From the NCBI RefSeq assembly GCF_009755605.1, contig NZ_WPNZ01000027.1, positions 1-64,000 on the forward strand: a DNA stretch of 64,000 nucleotides. Reading direction: 5' to 3'. Positions 51,919 to 60,900 of the stretch are shown piece after piece. A model generated the notes under the pieces. It ran no database searches. It saw nothing but the letters and a program-made list of their open reading frames with translations, and was not told the DNA's origin. How positions within the stretch are numbered: position 1 is the stretch's first letter; every line of letters starts with the position of its first letter. Both the position numbers and the translations under genes were made by a program. Source of the DNA: Streptomyces typhae (GTDB lineage Bacteria; Actinomycetota; Actinomycetes; Streptomycetales; Streptomycetaceae).

Positions 51919-54003
51919 TCAGCCCGATACGCTCGCGCGCCCGTTCTCGATGTGCCCCATCAGGCGGCGCCTGAAGCCCTCGTCGCCCTCGACGGTCACC
52001 TCGACGTCGTACCAGCCGCGCTCGTCGCCGGTGGCCCAGGCCAGGGTCCGGCTGCTCCCCGCCCTGACCCGTACCGTGCGGGTCCGGCGCCGCACGTCCG
52101 CTTCCTCCACATAGCCGAGCGGCCGGACCGTGTAGACCAACGGCTCCTTGCCCCGGTTGGCCAGCGTGAGGTGGATCTCGCGCCGGGTGATCGCCGAGGA
52201 GAGCGCGGCCGCGCCTTCCCCGCGTCCGGTGAATTCGCGGCGGAATCCGTTCGGCCCGGTGACGGTGAAGTGGTAGGCGTCACTCTTCTCCGGCAGGGCC
52301 CAGGAGCCCTCGTGCGCCACGTCCTGATGCTGCGGTACGGGGAATTCCGCCGCGTACGGGTACAGCGCGAAGTGCGCGCTGCGCCGGCCGCCGTTGCGCA
52401 GGCGCACCTTCAGGGTGCCGTCCTTGGCGCGCCTGAGGTCGGCGTCCGGCTGGTAGGGCAGCGGGCGGGCCCGGCGGAGGCCCGGCTCCTGGACCGGCAT
52501 CGACTGCTTCTCCGGCGGCTTCGGCTGCCAGCGCCCGGAGAACACGGGGATCTCGCCGGGCTGCTCCACCTCCGGCTGGCGGTAGCCGCGGTGGAAGTCG
52601 AAGGCGCTGGTGAGGTCACCGGCGACGGTGCGCCGCCAGTCCCCGATGTTGGGCTCGCGCACGCCCGTCCACTTCTCCAGGAAGCGCACGACGGAGGTGT
52701 GGTCGAAGACCTCGGAGCACACATAGCCGCCGACGGTCCACGGCGACACGACGAGCATCGGCACCCGGGCGCCGAGTCCGGTCGGCCGGCCCTCCCAGTA
52801 CTCCTCCTGGTTGCCCGCCGCGGGCACCGGCGGCGGCACGTGGTCGAAGAAGCCGTCGTTCTCGTCGTAGTTGATGAAGACGGCGGTGCGCCGCCACACC
52901 TCGGGGTGCGAGGCGAGCGCGTCGAGGATCTTGTAGACGATGGTCGCGCTGTGGACGGGGGACGACACCGAGGGGTGCTCGGAGTCCAGGGCGGACGGCA
53001 CCAGATAGCTGACGCGGGGGAGCTTTCCGTCCGCGACGTCGGCGGCGAACGTCTCGGCGAGCCTGCCGGTGGGCACCCGGCGCAGGCCACGCTCGAACAG
53101 GGATCGCTCGCGCCTGCTCAGCGTCTTCACGCCCGCGTCGAGCGCGGCGAGCAGCCTGTCCCGCTCCGCCTCGTCCTTGGCGTCGCGGACCTTGGCGTAG
53201 AAGGCCTCCATGTAGGTGTGGCCGGTCCCCGCGAGGACCTTGCGCGCGATCGCCTTGAAGGTGGTGAAGAACTCGATCTGGTTGTCGGTGAAGTTCTCCC
53301 ACTCGGTGTACGTCTGCCAGCTCACCCCGGCCTTCTCCAGGCGCTCCGCGTAGGTGCTCCAGCCGTACCCGGGGTGTCTGCCCTCGTCGTACGCGTCGTT
53401 GCCGACGGCCCGCTTGCCGTTCGCCTCGAAGCCGGTCTTGCCGCTCCACAGGTGGTTGCGGTTGGGGCTGGTGGAGGTGTGGATGGAGGAGTGGTAGGCG
53501 TCGCAGACGGTGAAGGTGTCGGCGAGCTCGTAGTGCAGCGGGATGTCCTCGCGCGTGTAGTACGCCATCGTGGCCGCGGTCTTGGCGGTGACCCAGCCGT
53601 CCATCCAGCCGTCGTGCCAGGCCTTGGCGCCGCCGCTCCAGGAGTGGTCGAGGGCGCCGATGTACTGGAGGTCCTTCTGCTGGGCTGCGGCGGCCTCGCG
53701 GACCGGGAAGGGCAGCACGGTACGCAGGCCCGCGGGCTGTTCGAAGACGCTCTTGCCGCCGGGCAGTCGCAGGGCGTTGCGGTCGGAGAAGCCGCGCACC
53801 CCGCGCAGCGACCCGAAGTAGTGGTCGAAGGACCGGTTCTCCTGCATCAGGATCACCACGTGCTCGATCGCGCCGAGCCCGCCCTTCGGCGGCGTCTTGG
53901 CGAGCGCCTCCTGGAGGGACGGCGGCAGGAAGGAACCCACCGCGGCGGCCCCGAGAGCGCCACCGCCCACAGCCATCATTCGCCTGCGCGATATCTCCGC
54001 CAC
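51919..54003 (-). CDS. Tat-exported phosphocholine-type phospholipase C
   Basis: A 694-aa enzyme from the GTG at 54003 (GGAGG upstream). The twin-arginine signal SRRRMMAVGGGALGAAAVGS opens the protein. The phosphoesterase domain has IEHVVILMQENRSFDHYFGS (metal and nucleophile region), DAYHSSIHTSTSPNRNHLWS, INYDENDGFFDHVPPPVPA and RVPMLVVSPWTVGGYV. Two C-terminal beta domains (DUF756-type) follow from about residue 500: DGTLKVRLRNGGRRSAHFAL and RREIHLTLANRGKEPLVYTV. These are diagnostic of phosphocholine-specific phospholipase C of the acid-phosphatase superfamily. It probably releases phosphate groups from lipids outside the cell. A CCAATGG-type repeat lies in its promoter. Confidence 0.92.
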   Translation of the reverse strand: MAEISRRRMMAVGGGALGAAAVGSFLPPSLQEALAKTPPKGGLGAIEHVVILMQENRSFDHYFGSLRGVRGFSDRNALRLPGGKSVFEQPAGLRTVLPFPVREAAAAQQKDLQYIGALDHSWSGGAKAWHDGWMDGWVTAKTAATMAYYTREDIPLHYELADTFTVCDAYHSSIHTSTSPNRNHLWSGKTGFEANGKRAVGNDAYDEGRHPGYGWSTYAERLEKAGVSWQTYTEWENFTDNQIEFFTTFKAIARKVLAGTGHTYMEAFYAKVRDAKDEAERDRLLAALDAGVKTLSRRERSLFERGLRRVPTGRLAETFAADVADGKLPRVSYLVPSALDSEHPSVSSPVHSATIVYKILDALASHPEVWRRTAVFINYDENDGFFDHVPPPVPAAGNQEEYWEGRPTGLGARVPMLVVSPWTVGGYVCSEVFDHTSVVRFLEKWTGVREPNIGDWRRTVAGDLTSAFDFHRGYRQPEVEQPGEIPVFSGRWQPKPPEKQSMPVQEPGLRRARPLPYQPDADLRRAKDGTLKVRLRNGGRRSAHFALYPYAAEFPVPQHQDVAHEGSWALPEKSDAYHFTVTGPNGFRREFTGRGEGAAALSSAITRREIHLTLANRGKEPLVYTVRPLGYVEEADVRRRTRTVRVRAGSSRTLAWATGDERGWYDVEVTVEGDEGFRRRLMGHIENGRASVSG

Positions 54004-54023
54004 GCCCAACCTCCAGTCGGTAC

Positions 54024-54049
54024 CCAATGGTTGTCCATTGACCCATTGG
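54024..54049 (-). promoter_or_regulatory. CCAATGG inverted/direct repeat before the phospholipase gene
   Basis: CCAATGG (54024-54030), CCATTG (54035-54040) and CCATTGG (54043-54049) lie 21-46 bp before the phospholipase start, forming overlapping inverted pairs. The first pair reads CAATGG-TTGT-CCATTG. They are possible regulator sites. Confidence 0.5.
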
Positions 54050-54127
54050 CTTCTTGAGCTGGGACGGTAGTGACTCCCGATGGCACGGGGAAGGCCGCGG
54101 ACCGAAGTCGCGGTGAACGCCTTCCGC

Positions 54128-54179
54128 GCAGCGGAGAGGGGCCCCGCGACTCGGAAGTCGCGGGGCCCCTCTCCGCTGC
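54128..54179 (-). terminator. Perfect 24-bp stem terminator of gatB
   Basis: The arms 54128-54151 and 54156-54179 are perfect complements around CGGA. It is located about 40 bp after the gatB stop, between gatB and the start region of the phospholipase gene. Confidence 0.85.
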
Positions 54180-54217
54180 GGAAAAGCTCCGGAGCTGCTC
54201 CAGAAGCGCTCGGGCCG

Positions 54218-55735
54218 TCAGCCCTCGACGCCGAGCTGTCGCAGGATCAGCTCCTTGACGCGGGCCGCGTCGGCCTGGCCGCGGGTGGCCTTCATGACCG
54301 CGCCGACCAGGGCGCCGGCCGCGGCCACCTTGCCGCCGCGGATCTTGTCCGCGATGGCCGGGTTGCCGGCGATGGCCTCCTCGACGGCGGTGGTCAGCGC
54401 ACCCTCGTCGGAGACGACCTTCAGACCGCGCTTCTCGACGACCTCGTCGGGCGTGCCCTCGCCCTTGAGGACGCCGTCGATGACCTGGCGGGCCAGCTTG
54501 TCGTTCAGCTCACCCGCGGCGACGAGCGCCGAGACGCGCGCCACGTGCTCCGGGGTGATCGGCAGCGAACCGAGGTCCACGCCCTGCTCGTTGGCGTTGC
54601 GCGCCAGCTCTCCCATCCACCACTTGCGCGCCGACACGGCGTCCGCGCCCGCGTTGATGGTGGCGACGATCGGGCCGATCGCACCGGCGTTGAGGATCGA
54701 CTGCATGTCGTGGGCGGAGACGCCCCACTCCTCACGCAGCCGGTTGCGCTGGGCCAGCGGCAGCTCCGGCAGCTCCGCGCGCAGGGCCTCGACCCACTCG
54801 CGGGACGGGGCCACCGGCACCAGGTCGGGCTCGGGGAAGTAGCGGTAGTCCTCCGCCTCCTCCTTGACCCGGCCGGACGTCGTGGAGCCGTCGTCCTCGT
54901 GGAAGTGCCGGGTCTCCTGCACGATCGTGCCGCCGGCGTCGAGCACCGCGGCGTGCCGCTGGATCTCGAAGCGGGCGGCCCGCTCCACGGAGCGCAGCGA
55001 GTTGACGTTCTTCGTCTCGGAGCGCGTACCGAACTTCTCCCGGCCGTGCGGGCGCAGCGAGAGGTTCACGTCGCAGCGCATCTGGCCCTGCTCCATCCGC
55101 GCCTCGGACACGCCGAGGGCCCGGATCAGCTCGCGCAGCTCGGCGACGTAGGCCTTGGCGACCTCGGGGGCGCGCTCCCCGGCACCGACGATCGGCTTGG
55201 TGACGATCTCGATGAGCGGGATGCCCGCGCGGTTGTAGTCGAGCAGGGAGTGCGAGGCGCCGTGGATACGGCCCGTCGCGCCGCCGACGTGCGTCGACTT
55301 GCCGGTGTCCTCCTCCATGTGGGCGCGCTCGATCTCCACGCGGAAGACCTCGCCGTCCTCCAGCTGGACGTCCAGATAGCCGTTGAAGGCGATCGGCTCG
55401 TCGTACTGGGAGGTCTGGAAGTTCTTCGGCATGTCCGGATAGAAGTAGTTCTTCCGGGCGAAACGGCACCACTCGGCGATCTCGCAGTGCAGCGCGAGGC
55501 CGATCTTGATGGCGGACTCCACGCCGACCTCGTTGACGACCGGCAGGGCGCCGGGCAGTCCGAGGCAGGTGGGGCAGGTCTGCGTGTTGGCGTCCGCGCC
55601 GAGCGCGGTGGAGCAGCCGCAGAACATCTTCGTCTCGGTGCCGAGCTCGACATGGACCTCGAGGCCCATGACCGGGTCGTACGTCGCGAGCGCGTCCTCG
55701 TACGGCACCAGATCGGGGGTGGTCGTGACAGTCAC
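54218..55735 (-). CDS. gatB: Asp-tRNA(Asn)/Glu-tRNA(Gln) amidotransferase subunit B
   Basis: A 505-aa subunit of the GatCAB complex that binds misacylated tRNA and activates the acyl group with ATP. Landmarks are VMGLEVHVELGTETKMFCGC, CPTCLGLPGALPVVNE with zinc-binding Cys, RKNYFYPDMPKNFQTSQYDE, the conserved HMEEDTGKSTH, LLDYNRAGIPLIEIVTKP, and the C-terminal tail domain (YqeY-like) with GALVGAVMKATRGQADAARV. It is separated from the small coupled gene by 18 bp and ends the operon in a 24-bp terminator. Confidence 0.96.
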   Translation of the reverse strand: MTVTTTPDLVPYEDALATYDPVMGLEVHVELGTETKMFCGCSTALGADANTQTCPTCLGLPGALPVVNEVGVESAIKIGLALHCEIAEWCRFARKNYFYPDMPKNFQTSQYDEPIAFNGYLDVQLEDGEVFRVEIERAHMEEDTGKSTHVGGATGRIHGASHSLLDYNRAGIPLIEIVTKPIVGAGERAPEVAKAYVAELRELIRALGVSEARMEQGQMRCDVNLSLRPHGREKFGTRSETKNVNSLRSVERAARFEIQRHAAVLDAGGTIVQETRHFHEDDGSTTSGRVKEEAEDYRYFPEPDLVPVAPSREWVEALRAELPELPLAQRNRLREEWGVSAHDMQSILNAGAIGPIVATINAGADAVSARKWWMGELARNANEQGVDLGSLPITPEHVARVSALVAAGELNDKLARQVIDGVLKGEGTPDEVVEKRGLKVVSDEGALTTAVEEAIAGNPAIADKIRGGKVAAAGALVGAVMKATRGQADAARVKELILRQLGVEG

Positions 55736-55753
55736 GGTGTTGGAACTTCCCTC

Positions 55754-55999
55754 TCAGCCGAGCAGAACGTCGTCGTCGCCGATGCGCTTCAGCTCACGCA
55801 CCAGGATGGCGATGCCCGTGACGATGGCGGCTGCGGAGACGACCGCGTCGACGAGCTTGAGCGTGTCGTGTTCGGCGCGGGCCTTCTTGACCTGCTTGAG
55901 CGTGCTGAGCGCGCCGAACGCGGTGGTGCCGATGGACAGATACGTACCGGTCCTGGACTTCTTGAAGCCCTTGGCCTTGGACAGTGCCTTGTTGCTCAC
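55754..55999 (-). CDS. Small membrane protein inside the gatCAB operon
   Basis: An 81-aa protein from the GTG at 55999, overlapping the gatA stop as GTGA, so it is translationally coupled. It begins with the basic segment MSNKALSKAKGFKKSRTGTY, then has a short hydrophobic run LSIGTTAFGALSTL, a charged helix KQVKKARAEHDTLKLVD, and a clear transmembrane helix AVVSAAAIVTGIAILVREL near the C-terminus. The function is unknown. Its place between gatA and gatB, coupled to the first and 18 bp before the second, suggests that it is kept at stoichiometric levels with the amidotransferase, but it may simply be an operon passenger. Confidence 0.78.
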   Translation of the reverse strand: MSNKALSKAKGFKKSRTGTYLSIGTTAFGALSTLKQVKKARAEHDTLKLVDAVVSAAAIVTGIAILVRELKRIGDDDVLLG

Positions 56000-57495
56000 A
56001 GCGACGGTGCCTCCTCGAGAAGCGGGTGGCCCCACCTTTCCACGAAGACGGCCTCGACGGCCGCACCCACCTTGTAGAGGCGCTCGTCCTTCATGGCGGG
56101 GGCGATGATCTGGAGCCCGACGGGCAGGCCGTCCTCCGGCGCGAGGCCGCAGGGCAGCGACATGGCGGCGTTGCCCGCGAGGTTGGTCGGGATGGTGCAC
56201 AGGTCCGCCAGGTACATCGCCATCGGGTCGTCGGCGCGCTCGCCGATCGGGAAGGCGGTGGTGGGCGTCGTCGGCGAGACGATGACGTCGACCTGCTCGA
56301 AGGCCTTCTCGAAGTCCCGGGTGATGAGCGTGCGGACCTTCTGGGCGCTGCCGTAGTACGCGTCGTAGTAGCCGGAGCTGAGCGCGTACGTACCGAGCAT
56401 CACGCGGCGCTTGACCTCGTCGCCGAAGCCGGCCTCGCGGGTGAGCGCGGTGACGTCCTCGGCGGACCTCGTGCCGTCGTCGCCGACGCGCAGGCCGTAG
56501 CGCATGGCGTCGAACCGGGCGAGGTTCGAGGAGCACTCGGACGGCGCGATCAGGTAGTACGCCGAGAGGGCCAGGTCGAAGGAGGGGCAGTCGAGCTCGA
56601 CGATCTCGGCGCCGAGCCCCTTGAGGAGCTCCACCGACTCGTCGAAGCGCTGCACGACACCGGCCTGGTAGCCCTCGCCGCGGAACTGCTTGACGACGCC
56701 GACGCGCATCCCGGCGACCGAGCCGTTGCGGGCGGCCTCCACGACCGGCGGCACCGGGGCGTCGACGGACGTCGAGTCCAGCGGGTCGTGCCCGGCGATG
56801 ACCTCGTGCAGCAGGGCCGCGTCCAGGACGCTGCGGGCGCACGGCCCGCCCTGGTCCAGGGAGCTGGAGAACGCCACCATGCCGTATCGCGAGACGCCGC
56901 CGTACGTCGGCTTGACGCCGACCGTGCCGGTGACGGCGGCGGGCTGGCGGATGGAGCCGCCGGTGTCCGTGCCGATGGCCAGCGGGGCCTCGTACGCGGC
57001 GAGCGCGGCGGACGAGCCGCCGCCGGAGCCGCCGGGGATCCTGGTCAGGTCCCAGGGGTTGCCGGTCGGGCCGTAGGCGCTGTTCTCGGTGCTCGACCCC
57101 ATGGCGAACTCGTCCATGTTGGTCTTGCCGAGGATGACCACGTCGGCGGCCTTCAGACGCCGGGTGACCGTCGCGTCGTACGGCGGGATCCAGCCTTCGA
57201 GGATCTTGGAGCCGACCGTGGTCGGGACGCCCTCGGTGGTGAAGATGTCCTTCAGGGCGAGCGGGACGCCCGCGAGCGGGCCGAGCTTCTCGCCCCGCGC
57301 GCGCTTCTCGTCGACGGCGCGGGCCTGCGCGAGCGCGCCCTCACGGTCGACGTGCAGGAAGGCGTGCACCTTCTCGTCGACGGCGTCGATCCTGGCCAGG
57401 TGCGCCTCGGTGACCTCGACGGCCGTCAGCTCGCCACCGGCGATCTTCGCGGCGATCTCGGCCGCGCCCAGCTTGATGATGTTGCTGTCCGTCAT
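55996..57495 (-). CDS. gatA: Asp-tRNA(Asn)/Glu-tRNA(Gln) amidotransferase subunit A
   Basis: A 499-aa amidase that releases ammonia from glutamine for GatB. The amidase signature shows GVPLALKDIFTTEGVPTTVG with the catalytic Lys, TNMDEFAMGSSTENSAYGPT, and GGSGGGSSAALAAYEAPLAI with the Ser-cisSer pair, followed by GTDTGGSIRQPAAVTGTVG. It lies 6 bp after gatC and overlaps the small membrane protein gene by 4 bp. Confidence 0.97.
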   Translation of the reverse strand: MTDSNIIKLGAAEIAAKIAGGELTAVEVTEAHLARIDAVDEKVHAFLHVDREGALAQARAVDEKRARGEKLGPLAGVPLALKDIFTTEGVPTTVGSKILEGWIPPYDATVTRRLKAADVVILGKTNMDEFAMGSSTENSAYGPTGNPWDLTRIPGGSGGGSSAALAAYEAPLAIGTDTGGSIRQPAAVTGTVGVKPTYGGVSRYGMVAFSSSLDQGGPCARSVLDAALLHEVIAGHDPLDSTSVDAPVPPVVEAARNGSVAGMRVGVVKQFRGEGYQAGVVQRFDESVELLKGLGAEIVELDCPSFDLALSAYYLIAPSECSSNLARFDAMRYGLRVGDDGTRSAEDVTALTREAGFGDEVKRRVMLGTYALSSGYYDAYYGSAQKVRTLITRDFEKAFEQVDVIVSPTTPTTAFPIGERADDPMAMYLADLCTIPTNLAGNAAMSLPCGLAPEDGLPVGLQIIAPAMKDERLYKVGAAVEAVFVERWGHPLLEEAPSL

Positions 57496-57500
57496 GGTGG

Positions 57501-57797
57501 TTAGTCCTCCCCCAGGATCTGCGGCACCTTGAAACGCTGCTGCTCCTGGGCCGGGGCTCCGGAGAGCGCCTGCTCGGGGGTGAGCGACGGACGGACCTCG
57601 TCCGCGCGCATGACGTTCGTCAGCGGCAGCGGGTGGGAGGTCGGCGGTACGTCTTGGTCGGCGACCTCCGAGACGCGTGCGACCGCGCCGATGATGTCGT
57701 CGAGCTGTCCGGAGAAGTGATCGAGCTCCTCCTCCTTCAGCTCCAGACGTGCAAGGCGGGCGAGGTGTGCGACCTCCTCGCGCGTGATGCCAGGCAT
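57501..57797 (-). CDS. gatC: Asp-tRNA(Asn)/Glu-tRNA(Gln) amidotransferase subunit C
   Basis: A 98-aa subunit that belts GatA and GatB together. MPGITREEVAHLARLARLEL opens the helical hairpin, with FSGQLDDIIGAVARVSEVAD and a C-terminal extended segment (MRADEVRPSLTPEQALSGAP). It is the first gene of the gatC-gatA-X-gatB operon; the promoter should lie in the 143 bp between it and the RmdB-like gene. Confidence 0.95.
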   Translation of the reverse strand: MPGITREEVAHLARLARLELKEEELDHFSGQLDDIIGAVARVSEVADQDVPPTSHPLPLTNVMRADEVRPSLTPEQALSGAPAQEQQRFKVPQILGED

Positions 57798-57940
57798 GCA
57801 GCGATCCTCAGGGGTGAGTGTGATGGTTTCGCCCCCAATCCTATGGGGCGGCCCGCACTGCCCGCGCCCGACTTCCCCGTGGGGCCCACGCGCGGGCGCC
57901 GACGCGGTGGTGCGCGCGTCGGCGACGCCGGTGGCGGGGG

Positions 57941-60900
57941 CTACTGGATCGCGCGGCTCGGGGAGGAGGGAGCCGGGTCCGGGGGCTGGGGGGCGGAGGC
58001 GTCGGGTGCGGCGACGGGGCGGTGCCAGCCACGCTCGCCGCGCGTACGCAGCCACGCCGTCGTCTCGCTCGGCGGCATCGCGGCGGCGACCAGCCAGCCC
58101 TGGACGGCGTCGCAGCCCATGTCCCGCAGGCGCTCCCAGGTCTCGTCGTCCTCGACGCCCTCGGCGACCACGAGCAGGCCGAGGGAGTGCGCGAGGTCGA
58201 CCGTGCAGCGCACGATCTCCGCGTCCTCGTTGTCGACGGCGAGCCGGGCCACGAACGACCGGTCGATCTTCAGCTCGCTGACGGGCAGCCGACGCAGGTG
58301 GACCAGCGAGGAGTAGCCGGTGCCGAAGTCGTCGAGGGACATCTTCACGCCGTGCCCGGTGAGTCCGGCGAGGGTGTCGGCGGCGCGCTGCGGGTCCTCC
58401 AGGAGTACGTGCTCCGTTATCTCCAGTTGGAGCGCGCCCGGGGGCACCCCGTGCCGGGCGAGCCGGGCCGCCACGGCCCCGGCGAATCCGGGGGTGTGCA
58501 CGTCCCGGGGCGACACGTTCACCGCGACCGGCACGTACAGGCCCTGCGCGCGCCACTTCGCGACCTGGGCGAGCGCGGACTCGAGGACGTACTCCGTGAG
58601 GTGCGGCATGAGTCCCGACGACTCGGCGATGGCGATGAACTCGTCCGGCGGCACCTTTCCGCGCTCGGGGTGCACCCAGCGCACCAGCGCCTCCAGGCCC
58701 GCCACCTGCCCGTCGAAGCGGACCTTCGGCTGGTAGTGCAGCTCCACGTCGCCCGCGTCCAGGGCGCGGCGCAGATCGCCGAGGAGGCCGAGCCGGTCAG
58801 GGGTGTTGGAGTCCCGCTTGGACTCATAGACCTCGACGCCCGTGCGGTCCCGCTTGGCCTGGTACATCGCCACGTCCGCGCGGCGAAGCAGCCCTTCGGC
58901 GTCCAGGGCGTGGTCGGGGAAGACGGCGAGCCCGGCGCTTGCCTCCAGGACGAGGGTGAGGCCGTCCAGGTCGAGGGGCGAGCCGAGGGCCGCGACCAGG
59001 GAGCGGGCGACGCGCGTGGCCGACGTCGTGGAGTCGGCGACCGGCAGGAGCACCGCGAACTCGTCACCGCCGAGCCGGGCCGCCTCCGCGCCGCGCGGCA
59101 GCGCGAGCCGCAGCCGGTCGGCGATCTGCAACAGCAGGCGGTCACCGGCGAGGTGCCCGAGCGTGTCGTTGACCGAACGGAAACGGTCCATGTCGATCAG
59201 CATCAGGGCCGAGCGCGCGCCGATGCGCTCCGCGTCGTCCAGTGCCGTCCAGGTGCGCTCCAGGAGCCACTGGCGGTTGGGCAGGCCGGTCAGCGGGTCG
59301 CGCAGCTGCTCCTCCGCTCTGGCACGCGCGATCCACAGCGTGGAGTCGAGGGCGACGAGCGGGATCGTGAACAGCGGCAGGAGCAGCGGCAGCGACATCG
59401 CGACGACGCAGATCAGCGGGGCGATGCCGAGCAGGGCCACACCGAGCAAGCTCTGCCGGACCAGGGCGGTCCGGGTGACCGTGGGCAGCGCGCCGGTGCG
59501 CGGGGCGTGCACGTACCAGAGCAGGACCCGGGTGACGGCGAGATACGCGACCGCGACGAGGGCGACCTCGGGCGCCGTGTACAGGTCCCAGCTCTCCGGG
59601 TTCCAGGGCGAGTCGGCGGACGGCGCGGTGCCGAACGCGGCCATCGTGAGGGCGCCCGCGCCGATGCCGAGGATGTCCACGGCGCCGTGCAGCACCCCTT
59701 GTCGCCAGCGGTGGCGGCGGGCGACGCCCACCAGGACGACGACGGTGAGGCTGACCATGCCCGCGGGCATCCATCCGTACAGGAGGAGCACCGCCACCGT
59801 CAGCGCGCCGCCGGAGCCGGTGCCGCCCCACCAGCGGTCGCGGCCGAGCGCGACGAGGTGGCCGACGATGAGGCCGGTCAGGATGGCCAGGGACCAGCCG
59901 ACCGTGCCGGAGGGGAAGAGCGCGTGGCCGCCGGTGAACGCGTGGAAGAAGCCGGTGCCGAGGACGACCGCGGCCGCCGCGACTACGGCCGCGGGCAGCA
60001 GCTGCCAGCCGCCTCGGTCGTCCTCGTCGTCGTCGCCGTCCACCCCGCCGCCGTCGATCCCCTGGGTCCTGCTGTCCGTGCCCCGCACGTCGGCACCGCG
60101 GCCGCCGCGCCACAGTCCGCGGCGCACTCCGCCGCCTGTGGTGTCGGTGCCCGCGCCGGGCCTTGCCGCGCCCCGGCCCGCCGTGCCGTCCCCGGCGCCT
60201 CCGACGCCGGTCGCCACGGCTCGCGCGCCCGCGGCGTCCCCACCTCCCGCGGCGGTGCCGCCTCCCGGGGCCGCGCCCCGGCCGAACGCGGCGTCCCCGC
60301 CGCCCCCGGCACCGGGCGCGGCGGCCCGGACAGCGGCGGGACCCGCCCCTCCGTCGGCCGCACCGCGCCGCGCGGCACCCGGACCACCGACGGCGCCCGC
60401 GCCCGCCACGGCACCGGCCGCCACACCACCGACGGCACCGGTGACCGCGCCGGTGACCGCGCCGGTGACCGCGCCGGTGACCGCGCCTGTCGTCATCCCG
60501 GTGACGGTTCCCGTGGTGACGCCGGTGGTCGCTCCTGCGGCCATACCGGTGACCGCTCCCGCTGCCACGCCGGTGGTCGCTCCCGCGGGCGGGTCGGTGG
60601 CCGCACCGGTGGCCGCTCCCGCGGTGACACCGGCGACCGCTCCCTCGGCTATGCCGGTGGGTGCGCCCGTGGCCGGGCCGGTGGGATCGCCCATGGCCGG
60701 GCCGGCGGGTACGCCCATGACCGGGCCGGTGGGATCGCCCATGGCCGGGCCGGCGGGTACGCCCATGACCGGGCCGGCGGGTGCACTGGAGGGCGCTCCT
60801 GCGGTGGCGCCGGTGGCCGCTCCCGCGGTGACACCGGTGACCGCTCCCGCAGCCGGGCCTGAGGTCGCCCCCGCTGTCACACCGGAGACCGCTCCCGCGC

